NCBI RefSeq assembly: GCF_039649665.1
Contig: NZ_JBDJAW010000019.1
Location: forward strand, 86,868 to 150,867
Direction: 5' to 3'
DNA: 64,000 nucleotides
From: Microbispora sp. ZYX-F-249
GTDB lineage: Bacteria > Actinomycetota > Actinomycetes > Streptosporangiales > Streptosporangiaceae
The position numbers were made by a program, and so were the translations under genes. This document shows, piece after piece, positions 32,660 to 40,950 of this stretch. Positions within the stretch are counted from its first letter, which is position 1. Each line of letters starts with the position of its first letter. The notes under the pieces were generated by a model. It was not told where the DNA came from. It ran no database searches and saw nothing but the letters and a program-made list of their open reading frames with translations.

Positions 32660-35430
32660 GCTCCTTCGACGCCCTGCGCGGGCAGCTTCTCGACGCCGCC
32701 GCGGCATTCTCCGGCGGCGGGGACGTCCTGGCCGGCATCCTGTCCGGCATGGTCGACGACGTCGACCGCATGCTGCGCGAGGATCTGGAGATCTTCCCGG
32801 TCTGCCACCACTCGCCGGCCTCCGCCCTGGCGATGACCCGGCGGCTGCGCGACAAGCGGCCCAAGGTCGTCTACCTGGAGCTGTGCGAGGACATGCGCCC
32901 GCTCCTCGACGAGCTGCGCAACTGCCGGCTGCCGGTGGCGCTGCAGGCGTTCGCCACCCAGCTGGACGGGTTTCCGGCCGGCTCCGGACCGCTCAGCGTG
33001 ATCGCGCCGGTCACGGAGGCGTCGGCGGAGTACCAGGCGATCGCGTACGCGCTCGACACGCCCGGCGTCGAGATCGTGCTGGTGGATCGTTCGGTTGACC
33101 ACGTCTTCCAGTGGCTGCCGCAGGAGACGGACGATCCGGCTCCGCGGGAGCAGGACACACAGGGCGAGGAGACGGCCCTCCACGGGGACGCCGTGGGTGT
33201 CGAGATCGGCGACCTGCGCCCACGCTTCGCGGAACTGGAGAAGCACCTGCTGCACCACGGCAAGGTGCGGCACTGGTCGGAGTGGTGGGACCAGTACGTC
33301 GAACAGCCGCTGACCGGAGCGGACTACGACACCTACCGCCAGGCGATGGCGCTGATCGGCAGTCTGTTCCGGCGGCTCCGCCCGGACGGGCACGACCGCC
33401 TGATTGCCGACGAGGAACGCGAGCGCTACATGTGGACGCGCATCCGCGAGCATCTCTCGGAGTCGGGCGCGGACCCCGCCGAATGCCTGTACGTGTGCGG
33501 AGCCTTCCACGCCGTCAGCACGGTCGCGGAGTTCGGCCTGCGGTCCGAGGCGCCGCCGTACACCATCGCCCCCCGTACGGGCACCCGATGGCTGTACGGG
33601 CTGATTCCCTCCAGCCACTCCGCGATCGAGGCGCAGTTCGGCCTGGCCCAGGGCTCGGTGTCCATCGCCGCCGCCACGTGGGCCAAGGCGGTCAGGCGCG
33701 GGGGCGTCACGCCGTACCGGCTGGAGGGGCAGCAGGGCGGCCGCGGGAAGCGGGGCGGCAAGGCCGCACCGCCCGTCGCGGCCGAGCCGGCGGCCGACCG
33801 GCTGTCGGGTTTCCTCGCCACCCCGCCCGCGCTGGACGGCCTGGATGAGGACGAACTCCGCGGATGGTGCGTCGACATCGTGCGGCTGGCCCGCCGCAAC
33901 GGCTATCTGGCCAGCACGGCCGACGCCATCGCCGTGTTCGAGACGTCGATCCTGCTCGCCGGGCTGCGCGGCCGGGCCAGGCCCACGCCGTACGACTTCG
34001 CCGACGCGGCCGTCACCTGCATCGAGAAGGACGTCGTGCCGGGCCGCAGGGACGTCCGGCGCCTGTGCGAGATCCTGCTGGGCGGCGACAAGATCGGGAT
34101 GGTCGGCTACGACGCGCTGCCTCCGCTGGCCCGCGACGTGTACGACCGGCTGGAGCCTCTCGGGCTGGACCTGACCAGGCGCACGCAGCAGCGGGTGCTG
34201 CTCGACCTCAGGGCGGACCCCGAGCTGGAGCCGTGCTCGGACCTGCTGTGGACGCTGCGCTACCTGCTGCCCGGCGGTGCGCTCCGGCCGATCATGGGGG
34301 CGCGGCGCCTCGGCGAGCGGCCGATCCAGGAGAGCTGGGACGTGGCCCTCGGCCGGCACCAGCGGGAGATCGTCGAGCTGGGCTACGAGGGCGTCACGGT
34401 CGAGCAGGTGCTGGAGCAGCGGCTGCGCCGCAAGGCGTGGGACCCCCAGGCCACGGCCGGGGCGGCGCTCGCGGCCGTCGAGGACGCCATCCTCTTTGTG
34501 GGCGGGCGGCGCTTGCCCGGCGAGCTCGGCGCCCGCGCCGTCGAGCTGCTGGCCGCCGAGCGCACCGTGGACGACGCTCCCGAGGTGCTGCGCCGCATCA
34601 GGCGGCTGCTGACCTACTACCGGGCGAGCGAACCGGAGCTGCCCGCCTGGTGCGAGGACTTCGTCACAGCCGGGTACTCCCACTACTGCACGCTGCTGCC
34701 CACCGCTTTCGCCGACGACGACACCGGCGCCCGCCAGGTGGGCGCGATGCTCGGCTTCCTGTTCACACTGGAGAGCCTCGCGCTGTCACTGGGCTGCGAC
34801 CGGGCCCAGCTCGAACTGGCCGTACGGCAGTCGCACCCACAGGACCCGGCCAAGGTCGCGCTGCTGTGGGCCGCCCAGACGCAGCTGGGCCTGCTGACCA
34901 GGGACGAGCTGCGCGTCCGCTGTGACGAGCTGCTGGCCAACCCGCTCGTCGTGCCGGCGTATCCGCTGTATGTGAGCGGGTTCGTCCAGGCGCTCGAACC
35001 GGTGCCCGGCCTCGCGCCGTTCGTGGTCGAGGCGCTGTCGAAGGCCTTCGCGCGGCTGCCCGACCCCGTTCTGCTGCCGTGGCTGCCGACGTTGATCTGC
35101 ACGTTGCGGCAGCACGCGCCCGAGCTGGTCCCCGTCCTCGTCCGCGAGGCCGGGCGGACCTTCCCCGGCACGCTGCCCGAGCTGGACGCCTGGACCCCGC
35201 CATGGGAACGGCCGGCCTCCCCGGCGCGAGCGGCCCGGGCGGCGGCCGCGCCGAGCGGGCCGGTGTCCACGCTGCTGGCCCGGCACCCGGGGGCGTGCGA
35301 CGCCGTCGCAGCACTGCTCGGCTGTACGGCGGAGTGGGGGAGCACCGGGCACGGGCACGACGAGGTGGCGAGCCTGCTCGACCGGCATCCGGCGACGACC
35401 GGCGCGGTCGCCGCGCTGCTGGGCGCGTGA
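32656..35430 (+). CDS. DUF5682 family protein (YehM-like)
   Basis: A 924-residue protein; the family name is assigned from its operon position and the N-terminal pattern FPVCHHSPASALAMTRRLRDK (residues 38 onward), followed by VVYLELCEDMRPLL and PVALQAFA. A Gly/Lys/Arg-rich linker lies near 355-375, and a helical C-terminal region ends in LSLLARHPG-like repeats (STLLARHPGA and ASLLDRHPAT). The function is unknown. It is the last gene of the MoxR-VWA operon and is likely to be the client or effector. A homologous gene (yehM) sits in the enterobacterial counterpart. Confidence 0.75.
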   Translation: MSSFDALRGQLLDAAAAFSGGGDVLAGILSGMVDDVDRMLREDLEIFPVCHHSPASALAMTRRLRDKRPKVVYLELCEDMRPLLDELRNCRLPVALQAFATQLDGFPAGSGPLSVIAPVTEASAEYQAIAYALDTPGVEIVLVDRSVDHVFQWLPQETDDPAPREQDTQGEETALHGDAVGVEIGDLRPRFAELEKHLLHHGKVRHWSEWWDQYVEQPLTGADYDTYRQAMALIGSLFRRLRPDGHDRLIADEERERYMWTRIREHLSESGADPAECLYVCGAFHAVSTVAEFGLRSEAPPYTIAPRTGTRWLYGLIPSSHSAIEAQFGLAQGSVSIAAATWAKAVRRGGVTPYRLEGQQGGRGKRGGKAAPPVAAEPAADRLSGFLATPPALDGLDEDELRGWCVDIVRLARRNGYLASTADAIAVFETSILLAGLRGRARPTPYDFADAAVTCIEKDVVPGRRDVRRLCEILLGGDKIGMVGYDALPPLARDVYDRLEPLGLDLTRRTQQRVLLDLRADPELEPCSDLLWTLRYLLPGGALRPIMGARRLGERPIQESWDVALGRHQREIVELGYEGVTVEQVLEQRLRRKAWDPQATAGAALAAVEDAILFVGGRRLPGELGARAVELLAAERTVDDAPEVLRRIRRLLTYYRASEPELPAWCEDFVTAGYSHYCTLLPTAFADDDTGARQVGAMLGFLFTLESLALSLGCDRAQLELAVRQSHPQDPAKVALLWAAQTQLGLLTRDELRVRCDELLANPLVVPAYPLYVSGFVQALEPVPGLAPFVVEALSKAFARLPDPVLLPWLPTLICTLRQHAPELVPVLVREAGRTFPGTLPELDAWTPPWERPASPARAARAAAAPSGPVSTLLARHPGACDAVAALLGCTAEWGSTGHGHDEVASLLDRHPATTGAVAALLGA

Positions 35431-35446
35431 GCCCGCACCCGCGCCT

Positions 35447-36352
35447 TCACCCGGTGGGGGCGTCGGTCCACCCGGTGGCGGCGTCGGCGAGCAGGGCGGG
35501 GACAAGCGAGGCCAGGACGGCCTCGTCCTCCTCCCTGCGGGGGGCGTACTCGGTGATTCCCAGGCCGGCCAGGGGAAAGCGGGCCGTCAGCGCGCGTACG
35601 GCGTCCCGCAGCGCCGCGACGGACAGACCGCCGGCCTCGGGATAGCTGAGCGACCCGAACTCCTCCGGATCGAGAACGTCGAGGTCGATGTGGATGTAGA
35701 CGGCGGTGCCCCCGGCGGCGGCGACGGCCGGGACCAGGACGCCGGGGTCGGCCGTCAGCTCGGGAACGGTGAGCCGGGCGAGGCCCGCGTCGGTGGCGTA
35801 GGCCAGCTCCGCCGGATCCAGCGCGCGGACTCCGGCGAGGACCACCTGCCGGGGGTGCAGAGCCCGCGGCGGAACCAGGTCGGGGTGCCCTTCGCCCAGC
35901 AGAGTGCGCAGGACCATGCCGTGGAAGGCATGCGAGGGCGAGGATCCGGGCGTGTTGAGATCGCCGTGGGCGTCGAACCAGACGACGGTGAGCCCGTCGC
36001 CGTGTCGCTGCAGAGCGGCCGACACCGGCTGTACCTCCACCCCGCAGTCGCCGCCGACCGTGACGACCGTGGCCGTGCCGCACTCGCCGAGCGCGGCACG
36101 CGTCCGGGCGGCGACGGTGGTGAGGACGTCCAGGGCCCGGACTCCGTCCCGCTCGGTGCCCGCGGTGTCCGGAACGGGCACCCGCACGGCCCTGACGGGC
36201 GGCCCGGCGGACGATTCGGTGAACGGATCGGTAGGTGGCTCGGTGGCGGTCAGCAGAGAGGCCAGCCGTTCGGCGCCGAGGGACAGGAGCCGTGCGTCCT
36301 CGACGCTCGAACCCTGCCATTGGGGCACCTGAAGCACCGCGGTCGGAAGCAC
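35447..36352 (-). CDS. Arginase/agmatinase family protein
   Basis: A 301-residue ureohydrolase-fold protein. The metal-binding segments are GGDCG (100-104), FDAHGD (126-131), an HG pair in AFHGM (144-145) and HIDLDVLDP (221-229). The family consensus for the first is GGDHS, so one Mn ligand (His) is Cys here and the cluster may be mononuclear or altered. Guanidino hydrolysis is the family activity; arginine itself is only one possibility. A GTG at 36352 is the start. It is convergent with the DUF5682 gene, 16 bases apart. Confidence 0.8.
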   Translation of the reverse strand: MLPTAVLQVPQWQGSSVEDARLLSLGAERLASLLTATEPPTDPFTESSAGPPVRAVRVPVPDTAGTERDGVRALDVLTTVAARTRAALGECGTATVVTVGGDCGVEVQPVSAALQRHGDGLTVVWFDAHGDLNTPGSSPSHAFHGMVLRTLLGEGHPDLVPPRALHPRQVVLAGVRALDPAELAYATDAGLARLTVPELTADPGVLVPAVAAAGGTAVYIHIDLDVLDPEEFGSLSYPEAGGLSVAALRDAVRALTARFPLAGLGITEYAPRREEDEAVLASLVPALLADAATGWTDAPTG

Positions 36353-36359
36353 CGCCTGA

Positions 36360-36527
36360 TCATTTCATGCCGATGCCCGCCGGACAGGGCGCGTACGCGT
36401 CGTGCCCGGGCCGGTGGTGGTGCGCGTCGCCGCAGCCCGTCATGCCGGGCCCGTCGTGCTCGGGCCGGTGGTCGTGCCGTCACATCATGCCGGGCCCGTC
36501 GTGATCGGGTCCTCGCCGGTGGTGTTC
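36360..36527 (-). other. His-rich in-frame extension beyond a TGA stop
   Basis: Downstream of the hypothetical gene at 36528-37004 the same frame stays His-rich for 56 codons, interrupted by a second TGA at 36480-36482 and closed by a third at 36360-36362. It reads HHRRGPDHDGPGM, then RHDHRPEHDGPGMTGCGDAHHH and further, a repeated (P/E)HDGPGM unit. The reading frame and repeat suggest a former metal-binding C-terminal tail that was cut off, or stop-codon readthrough. No separate start or ribosome-binding site is evident. Confidence 0.5.
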
Positions 36528-37004
36528 TCACCCCGTGGTTCTGGGGCGCCGGCGGAACCGGCAGGCCGACGGCGTACGCCGGTCCTCCAGCGCCTCCAGC
36601 ACCGCGTCGATCCGTTGCCGGCACTCGTACGGCTTGGCGTGCCGCCGGCTTCCGGTCCGTCTGCCTCCGGTCGTGCCGGCCGGGGCGTCGGTCTTCAGGC
36701 CGCACTGCCAGTACCACTTCTGCAGGCCGTGCAGCACGCACACGTAGAGAGTGTCGATGTCGTCGGAACAGTGTGCCGCGTACGCGGTGATCTGGTCCCA
36801 GGTGGCGACGAGCGGCGTGGTGGTGGAGCCTCCGGCGCGGACGTGCGTCAGCACGTACAGGCGCGTGTGCCGGTCGAACTCGGCTTCGACGACGTCGCTC
36901 AGCAGGCGCGGCTGCCGCCGGACCAGGCCGGCTCGGGGCGGTGGCCAGGACGAAAACGTGATCAGGCTCAGCAGCGCCACCTCGATGCACCAGTCCAGAG
37001 TCAT
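36528..37004 (-). CDS. Hypothetical protein
   Basis: A 158-residue protein of unknown family. The N-terminus MTLDWCIEVALLSLITFS could be a weak membrane segment. Further on are LYVLTHVRAGGSTTTPLVATWDQITAYAAHCSDD and LYVCVLHGLQKWYWQCGLK, with Cys residues spaced through the chain. The C-terminus is Arg-rich. The ATG at 37004 is preceded by GAAGGGAAG. A 15-bp stem-loop lies upstream. The frame continues in His-rich code after its stop (see 36360-36527). Confidence 0.55.
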   Translation of the reverse strand: MTLDWCIEVALLSLITFSSWPPPRAGLVRRQPRLLSDVVEAEFDRHTRLYVLTHVRAGGSTTTPLVATWDQITAYAAHCSDDIDTLYVCVLHGLQKWYWQCGLKTDAPAGTTGGRRTGSRRHAKPYECRQRIDAVLEALEDRRTPSACRFRRRPRTTG

Positions 37005-37414
37005 CGGGGCTTCCCTTCGTCGGAGGCCGTACCGGGATCCGCCCCCAGGGGCGGAGGCTCGGCCGCCGGTCGTCGCGCCGTCGCCTCACGAGGTGACGTG
37101 ACCGGGACGCGGGTACGGTCCACGGGTGAGACAGGACATTGGAGAGCGGCTGCGACGATGCCGGTCGCAGCCGCTCTCTCGCGGCGCGTCTCCATCCGCG
37201 CCCCTGCCCCAGGTAGCGGGGTGTGGATGTCGACGACCATCCGGTCTCCCGGAAGGCAACTCCGCCGCGAACCGGACGAGGGACGTCCACTAGCTACCCC
37301 CACGCCCCTCGCCTTTCCCGGGGATGGCGCGCATCCGCCGAGAGCATCGCGGTGCTGTCGTCGCCGGCGCTGTGGGATGTCCGCCCACCGCGCCGGCTGA
37401 CACCAGGCGAGCGG
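37005..37414. other. Intergenic region with terminator
   Basis: 410 bases without a convincing gene. The main element is the stem-loop at 37142-37178. A minus-strand open frame overlapping the start of the 36528 gene by four bases has Arg/Ala/Pro-rich random-looking content, no ribosome-binding site and spans that stem-loop, so it is not called. Confidence 0.5.
37142..37178 (-). terminator. Stem-loop terminator
   Basis: A perfect 15-bp stem (GAGAGCGGCTGCGAC at 37142-37156 with its complement at 37164-37178) and a 7-base loop. It lies about 240 bases downstream of the Gly-rich secreted protein gene on the minus strand and upstream of the hypothetical gene at 37004, separating the two transcripts. 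Confidence 0.7.
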
Positions 37415-38407
37415 TTAGCGGTGACCCCAGCCGCCCTGACCCGGGCCGCCCTGACCCGGGCCGCCCTGACCCGGGCCGCCCTGACCCGGGCCGCCGTGGC
37501 CGGAGCCGCCCCAGCTGCCGCCCCCCGGACCGCCGTGGCCCGAGCCGCCGGGACCGCCGGGACCGCCGTGGCCGCCCCAGCTGCCGCCCGGGCCGCCCCA
37601 ACCCGGGCCGCCCTGGCCAGGACCGCCGTGGCCGGGGCCGTCGGGACCGCCGTGGCCCCAGCCGCCGTGGTCACCCCCGTGGTCGCCGCCGCGGCCCCAG
37701 CGGCCCCAGCCATCCCAGCTGCCCCAGTCGCCGCGTCCCCAGCGGCCGCCCCAGGAGCTGCCGCCCCAGTTGTGACCCGGGTTCCCGAAGACACGGCCGG
37801 GAAGGCCGTACCAGCGGCCGGGCAGGCCGAGGGACGTGTCGCACCCCCAGCTACCGGGCAGGGGCAGCCAGCGGCCGCTGACGAAGTAGACGGGCCGGGT
37901 GAAGCCCGTTCCGCAGGACGGCGAGACGTAGACGCCGCCGTTGATGACGTACTGGCAGCTGGGGAGCATGTAGGTGCGACCGGCCACGATGTACTCGTGG
38001 ACGCCGTCCCCGAGCTGGTAGCCGGGGAGGCCGTACCAGCGGCCGGGCAGGCCGCTGACGGCCTGGTCGCACCACTCGCCCGGCAGGGCGTAGGTGCGGC
38101 CGCCCAGGACGTACACCGGCCGGGTCAGGCCCGCCCCGCAGGACGGCGAGACGTAGACGCCGCCGTTGACGACGTACTGGCAGCTGGGGAGGATGTACGT
38201 CTTGCCCTTCAGGACGAAGTGGTGGACGCGGATGTCCGCGCGCGGATCCGGTCCTCGCCTGGGGGTGTCGATCGGGCGCGAGATGCTGCTCGTCGCCTGC
38301 GAGGCCGTGCTCGCCGTGCTCGCCGCGCTCGCGGCTTCGGCGGCCAGCACCGCGGGGGTGACGATTGCAGCGGTGGCGAGTGCCCCCGTGAGGAGGGCTT
38401 TCTTCAT
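37415..38407 (-). CDS. Secreted Gly/Trp-rich protein with duplicated Cys module
   Basis: A 330-residue protein with a signal peptide (MKKALLTGALATAAIVTPAV, cleavage likely after AEAASA). Two copies of a module follow: PSCQYVVNGGVYVSPSCG.G.TRPVY, then GRTYALPGEWCD... with SGLPGRWYGLPG. The C-terminal third is Gly/Trp/His-rich with GGPGQ repeats. Paired Cys suggest disulfides outside the cell. It probably forms a surface or sheath layer; I know no named family. ATG at 38407 is chosen; a TTG at 38413 is nearer to the AAAGGA site. A TGTCAGCA-type operator copy lies 206 bp upstream. Confidence 0.75.
   Translation of the reverse strand: MKKALLTGALATAAIVTPAVLAAEAASAASTASTASQATSSISRPIDTPRRGPDPRADIRVHHFVLKGKTYILPSCQYVVNGGVYVSPSCGAGLTRPVYVLGGRTYALPGEWCDQAVSGLPGRWYGLPGYQLGDGVHEYIVAGRTYMLPSCQYVINGGVYVSPSCGTGFTRPVYFVSGRWLPLPGSWGCDTSLGLPGRWYGLPGRVFGNPGHNWGGSSWGGRWGRGDWGSWDGWGRWGRGGDHGGDHGGWGHGGPDGPGHGGPGQGGPGWGGPGGSWGGHGGPGGPGGSGHGGPGGGSWGGSGHGGPGQGGPGQGGPGQGGPGQGGWGHR
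37431..37490. repeat. Four 15-bp tandem repeats
   Basis: Four exact copies of CCGCCCTGACCCGGG inside the 3' end of the secreted protein gene, encoding the GGPGQ repeats near the C-terminus on the minus strand. Copy number is likely to be variable. Confidence 0.85.
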
Positions 38408-38595
38408 CGTCAAGAGACGATTCCTTTCATGAGGTGCTGCTGCTGTCGGATCGAACGCACATCCCGGCAGCCGGCGACGTGCGACGGCGAAGCGGGATGC
38501 GCAGGACGGCAGTCGAGGCGATTCGACTCGGGCTCCCCGTGAGAGCCTCCGCGGAGGATCAGGGGGTGACCCCGGACCGGAGACACGTAACGGGA

Positions 38596-38850
38596 TCAAG
38601 AGCGCTCATCTGTGTCAGCAGATTTTGACGACATCGAAGGCCGGAACAGGTCGAGAGTCCGCACCCCCGCTGCCGCCGCGATGGCGTCCGCCGTGGTGCG
38701 GCGGCACGTCCCTCGTTTGAGCAGGCCGTCGATGCACTGTCTGGTAAGTGCCGCCCGGCGAGCGAAATCGGCCACGCTTTGACTGCGACCGACCATCAAG
38801 GCGCGCAAGAGTGCCACGCTCCGAAGGTGCATCTGCGGCTTTCCCGCCAT
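38596..38850 (-). CDS. XRE-type helix-turn-helix regulator
   Basis: An 84-residue one-domain regulator: SVALLRALMVGRSQSVADFARRAALTRQCIDGLLKRGTCRR holds the Cro/C1-like helix-turn-helix (about 12-52), followed by TTADAIAAAAGVRTLDLFRPS. The ATG at 38850 is preceded by AGAGG. It probably binds TGTCAGCA-N5-TGCTGACA sites: one copy lies 25-45 bases upstream of its own start, one in its 3' end and one at 40825. Its domain lacks an effector, so it is likely a constitutive or phage-derived switch. Confidence 0.7.
   Translation of the reverse strand: MAGKPQMHLRSVALLRALMVGRSQSVADFARRAALTRQCIDGLLKRGTCRRTTADAIAAAAGVRTLDLFRPSMSSKSADTDERS
38613..38633. promoter_or_regulatory. XRE operator copy 2
   Basis: TGTCAGCA GATTT TGACGACA (8-5-8 arrangement), inside the 3' end of the XRE gene and 206 bases upstream of the secreted protein gene. 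The left half is identical to the palindrome at 40832. Confidence 0.45.
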
Positions 38851-38874
38851 AGCGAACCTCTCCGATGGAAACTG

Positions 38875-38895
38875 CATCATCAGATTCTGCTGACG
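38875..38895. promoter_or_regulatory. XRE operator copy 3
   Basis: CATCATCA GATTC TGCTGACG, 25-45 bases upstream of the XRE start codon. The right half matches the palindromic site at 40825-40857 in seven of eight positions. The position suits autoregulation. Confidence 0.45.
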
Positions 38896-39112
38896 TCTCG
38901 ACTGCAGGTCGCACTCTAATCCGACCGAGCGCACGGCCGCACGTGAAACGGAAGCTTCCAGCGAATAAATCTTGTGCGTGATGGCTTTATATGACGCATC
39001 TTGTTGACAGAACTGATCCCTTGCTTCGTCGGGGTTTGCTCCCTGTCGTCAGGATCTAGCGGGCATGATGGTGGCGATCGCGGTCAGAAAGATTCGAGGA
39101 GCTGACAACCGA

Positions 39113-39541
39113 ATGCCGTCGCAGCGCGTGACACCCGACCAGCCCCCCACCCCCCTGAGCGACTGCATCCGCGACTACGTGGCGGACAAGGGGATGAGCA
39201 TCCGTACGCTCGCATTGCGGTCGGTGAGCGGAAGCACAGGTCAGTGCCTCACCGCTCAGTGGATTACCGACGTGCTGAGCGGCCGGGTGTCGCGGATGCC
39301 TGATCTCTGGCGCCTGGAGGCTCTCGCGACCGGCCTCGAGATGGATCCGGACAGCGTCAAGGCGCTGGCCATAAGTCAGTGGATCGGGTGGGACATAGCC
39401 GACGTCCGGACCGGCGTCGGAGAACGGCTGATCTTTCGCGTGCCCAAGGGGTATACGACCGAACAGTCGGCACGCCTTGCCGATCAACTCATGCGGGCGA
39501 TCAATAGCGCGCCGGCCGATCCGGAAAGGGAGGAAACGTGA
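39113..39541 (+). CDS. XRE-like DNA-binding protein
   Basis: A 142-residue protein. The HTH-like segment is SDCIRDYVADKGMSIRTLALRSVSGST...GQCLTAQWITDVLSGRVSRMPDLWRLEALATGL in outline (about 15-85), with the sense of a phage-type regulator. A C-terminal part follows (AISQWIGWDIADVRTGVGER, VPKGYTTEQSARLADQL). The ATG at 39113 follows CGAGGAGCT; an upstream ATG at 39065 is possible. It is divergent from the 38596 regulator across 260 bp. The ligand is unknown. Confidence 0.65.
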   Translation: MPSQRVTPDQPPTPLSDCIRDYVADKGMSIRTLALRSVSGSTGQCLTAQWITDVLSGRVSRMPDLWRLEALATGLEMDPDSVKALAISQWIGWDIADVRTGVGERLIFRVPKGYTTEQSARLADQLMRAINSAPADPEREET

Positions 39542-39652
39542 TGTTCCGGATGTACGGTCGCCTCAGGCGGGGCTGATGCGTCAAACTTTCCTGGCAACGA
39601 GCAGCGAAACGATCGGGGACGTGATTGCCAGAAAGGATATGGTGGATGATTC

Positions 39653-40045
39653 GTGTCATCGCCGTCGCAACCAACAGTGGAATTCCGTCGCGCCCAGTTG
39701 CTGCATAGCTGCCCGGCAGTAATCCTCCATGCACTTCAGGAAAACCGGATCATCGCCTATGTCGACGAGAGGCAGTTCGCCCCCGAGCTGACGATCCCCA
39801 TGGACGAGATCGGCACGGCGACGCTGAAACTGCTCCAGCCGGTCGAGGACGCGCGCCCGATGCCGGCGCTCCGCGTCCGCGTCAGAAGAAGCGGAGATCT
39901 CGGCCATGAGCTCGCCGTGGCCGAGTTCGCGACAGAAGAAATCACAGTCGGCGTCGAGAAGACGCTCATCACCGAGGAGCTCGCCGCCTGCCTGAGTGAC
40001 GCCGGCACCGCGGTCACCCGCGCCTTCGTCCGGCGTACGACGTGA
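39653..40045 (+). CDS. Hypothetical protein
   Basis: A 130-residue protein with no recognised domain. Two moderately conserved-looking stretches are FAPELTIPMDEIGTATLKLLQP and FATEEITVGVEKTLITEELAAC. A GTG at 39653 is the start, with GGATATGGTGG a little upstream. It lies 112 bases after the XRE-like gene on the same strand and could form part of a small accessory operon with it. Confidence 0.5.
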   Translation: MSSPSQPTVEFRRAQLLHSCPAVILHALQENRIIAYVDERQFAPELTIPMDEIGTATLKLLQPVEDARPMPALRVRVRRSGDLGHELAVAEFATEEITVGVEKTLITEELAACLSDAGTAVTRAFVRRTT

Positions 40046-40204
40046 ACCCTTGGCAAGGCCGAGGCCGAGGCCGAGGCCGTACCGGGCTGACGTAGCGGGT
40101 CGGGAAGGAGCGGCCGCCGTCCTCGGCGGACGAGCGACGGCCGGAGACGGCGCCGAGGAGCCGGGGCGGTTCCGCGGGCCCGCCGGTGAGGCCGAAGGGG
40201 ACGG

Positions 40205-40726
40205 CTAGAAGCCGGGTTCGTGCGGGCGGGGACGCGCGGTGGGAGGCCGCGTGCGCCTGGACGAATGGACGGGGCCATGGTGTCGCCGTGCCCGTGCCGG
40301 CCGGGCCTTTTCGCCGCGCCTCGAGCGGGTGTCGTGCTCGGCGGGCGGCGGCGCGGGCCTCGGCGCAACGGTCCCGAACCGGATCGCGCCGTCGGGGGTG
40401 GTCGTGGCCACGATGCCGCCGACCGGAGGCGCGCCCGGCGCCGGACCGGAGGCGTCGGTGCTCGCCCAGACGCTCGCGGCGGCCAGGACCGCGAGCCCGG
40501 TCACGACCACGGAACGGATCAGCCTGGGGCGGCGTGGAAAGCGACGTCCCGGAGGTGTCGGAGACGGGGAAGGCTCGTGCCGGGTGAGTGGCGCACCGCC
40601 GGTGCCGCGGTGCCGTCCGGGGGAGGAGGGCGCGTACGGCGGCGGCTTGGGCCCGGCCGCGCGGGCGAGGCCGTAGGGGGCTCGCCTGGTGGGACGATGC
40701 GGGCGAGGTCTGTCCTGGCCGTTCAT
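40205..40726 (-). CDS. Single-pass membrane protein
   Basis: A 173-residue protein: a Pro/Arg-rich cytoplasmic N-terminus of about 75 residues, one transmembrane helix (LIRSVVVTGLAVLAAASVWA) and an extracellular Pro/Ala-rich tail with GTVAPRPAPPPAEHD. I know no family. The ATG at 40726 follows GGAGCGCGTG. A palindromic operator (40825-40857) lies about 100 bases upstream, so it is a possible target of the XRE regulator. Confidence 0.55.
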   Translation of the reverse strand: MNGQDRPRPHRPTRRAPYGLARAAGPKPPPYAPSSPGRHRGTGGAPLTRHEPSPSPTPPGRRFPRRPRLIRSVVVTGLAVLAAASVWASTDASGPAPGAPPVGGIVATTTPDGAIRFGTVAPRPAPPPAEHDTRSRRGEKARPARARRHHGPVHSSRRTRPPTARPRPHEPGF

Positions 40727-40824
40727 CACGCGCTCCGGATCCGAGGAAGTCGTGTCGTGCACGAAGAGAGACGCAATGACTACGAACGGTATCCGAGATC
40801 TCGGGATTCCGGCCGACTTTGGCC

Positions 40825-40857
40825 CCAGGTTGTCAGCAAATTCTGCTGACAACCTGG
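40825..40857. promoter_or_regulatory. Long palindrome, XRE operator copy 1
   Basis: CCAGGTTGTCAGCA and its exact complement, 14-bp arms separated by AATTC. The inner 21 bp (TGTCAGCA-N5-TGCTGACA) recur, imperfectly, at 38613 and 38875. It is 99 bases upstream of the membrane protein at 40726 and could also act as a terminator for the 40951 gene, though no U-tract follows on the minus strand. Confidence 0.6.
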
Positions 40858-40950
40858 AGTTTTAAAATCCCCCGCCGAGCGCGTGCTCGATCGAGGGTCG
40901 TGCTCGCGATCCTCCGGGGCGTTCTCTCACCGCGCCCCCATCGCGATGGA

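Noticed and set aside
36360..36527. UGA as selenocysteine
   Set aside because: No selenocysteine insertion element or context is visible, and the residues around the UGA do not resemble a selenoprotein redox motif.
37001..37303. Minus-strand frame overlapping the 36528 gene start by four bases
   Set aside because: The overlap looks like coupling, but the product is random-looking, no ribosome-binding site is present and a perfect 15-bp terminator stem lies inside it.
37223..38542. 439-residue plus-strand frame rich in Ala, Arg and Val
   Set aside because: Shadow of the Gly-rich secreted gene on the minus strand, which has a signal peptide and a duplicated Cys module.
40825..40857. Pure terminator reading of the long palindrome
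   Set aside because: It could terminate the 40951 gene, but the inner 21 bp recur at two promoter-like positions without the outer arms, so an operator explains more.
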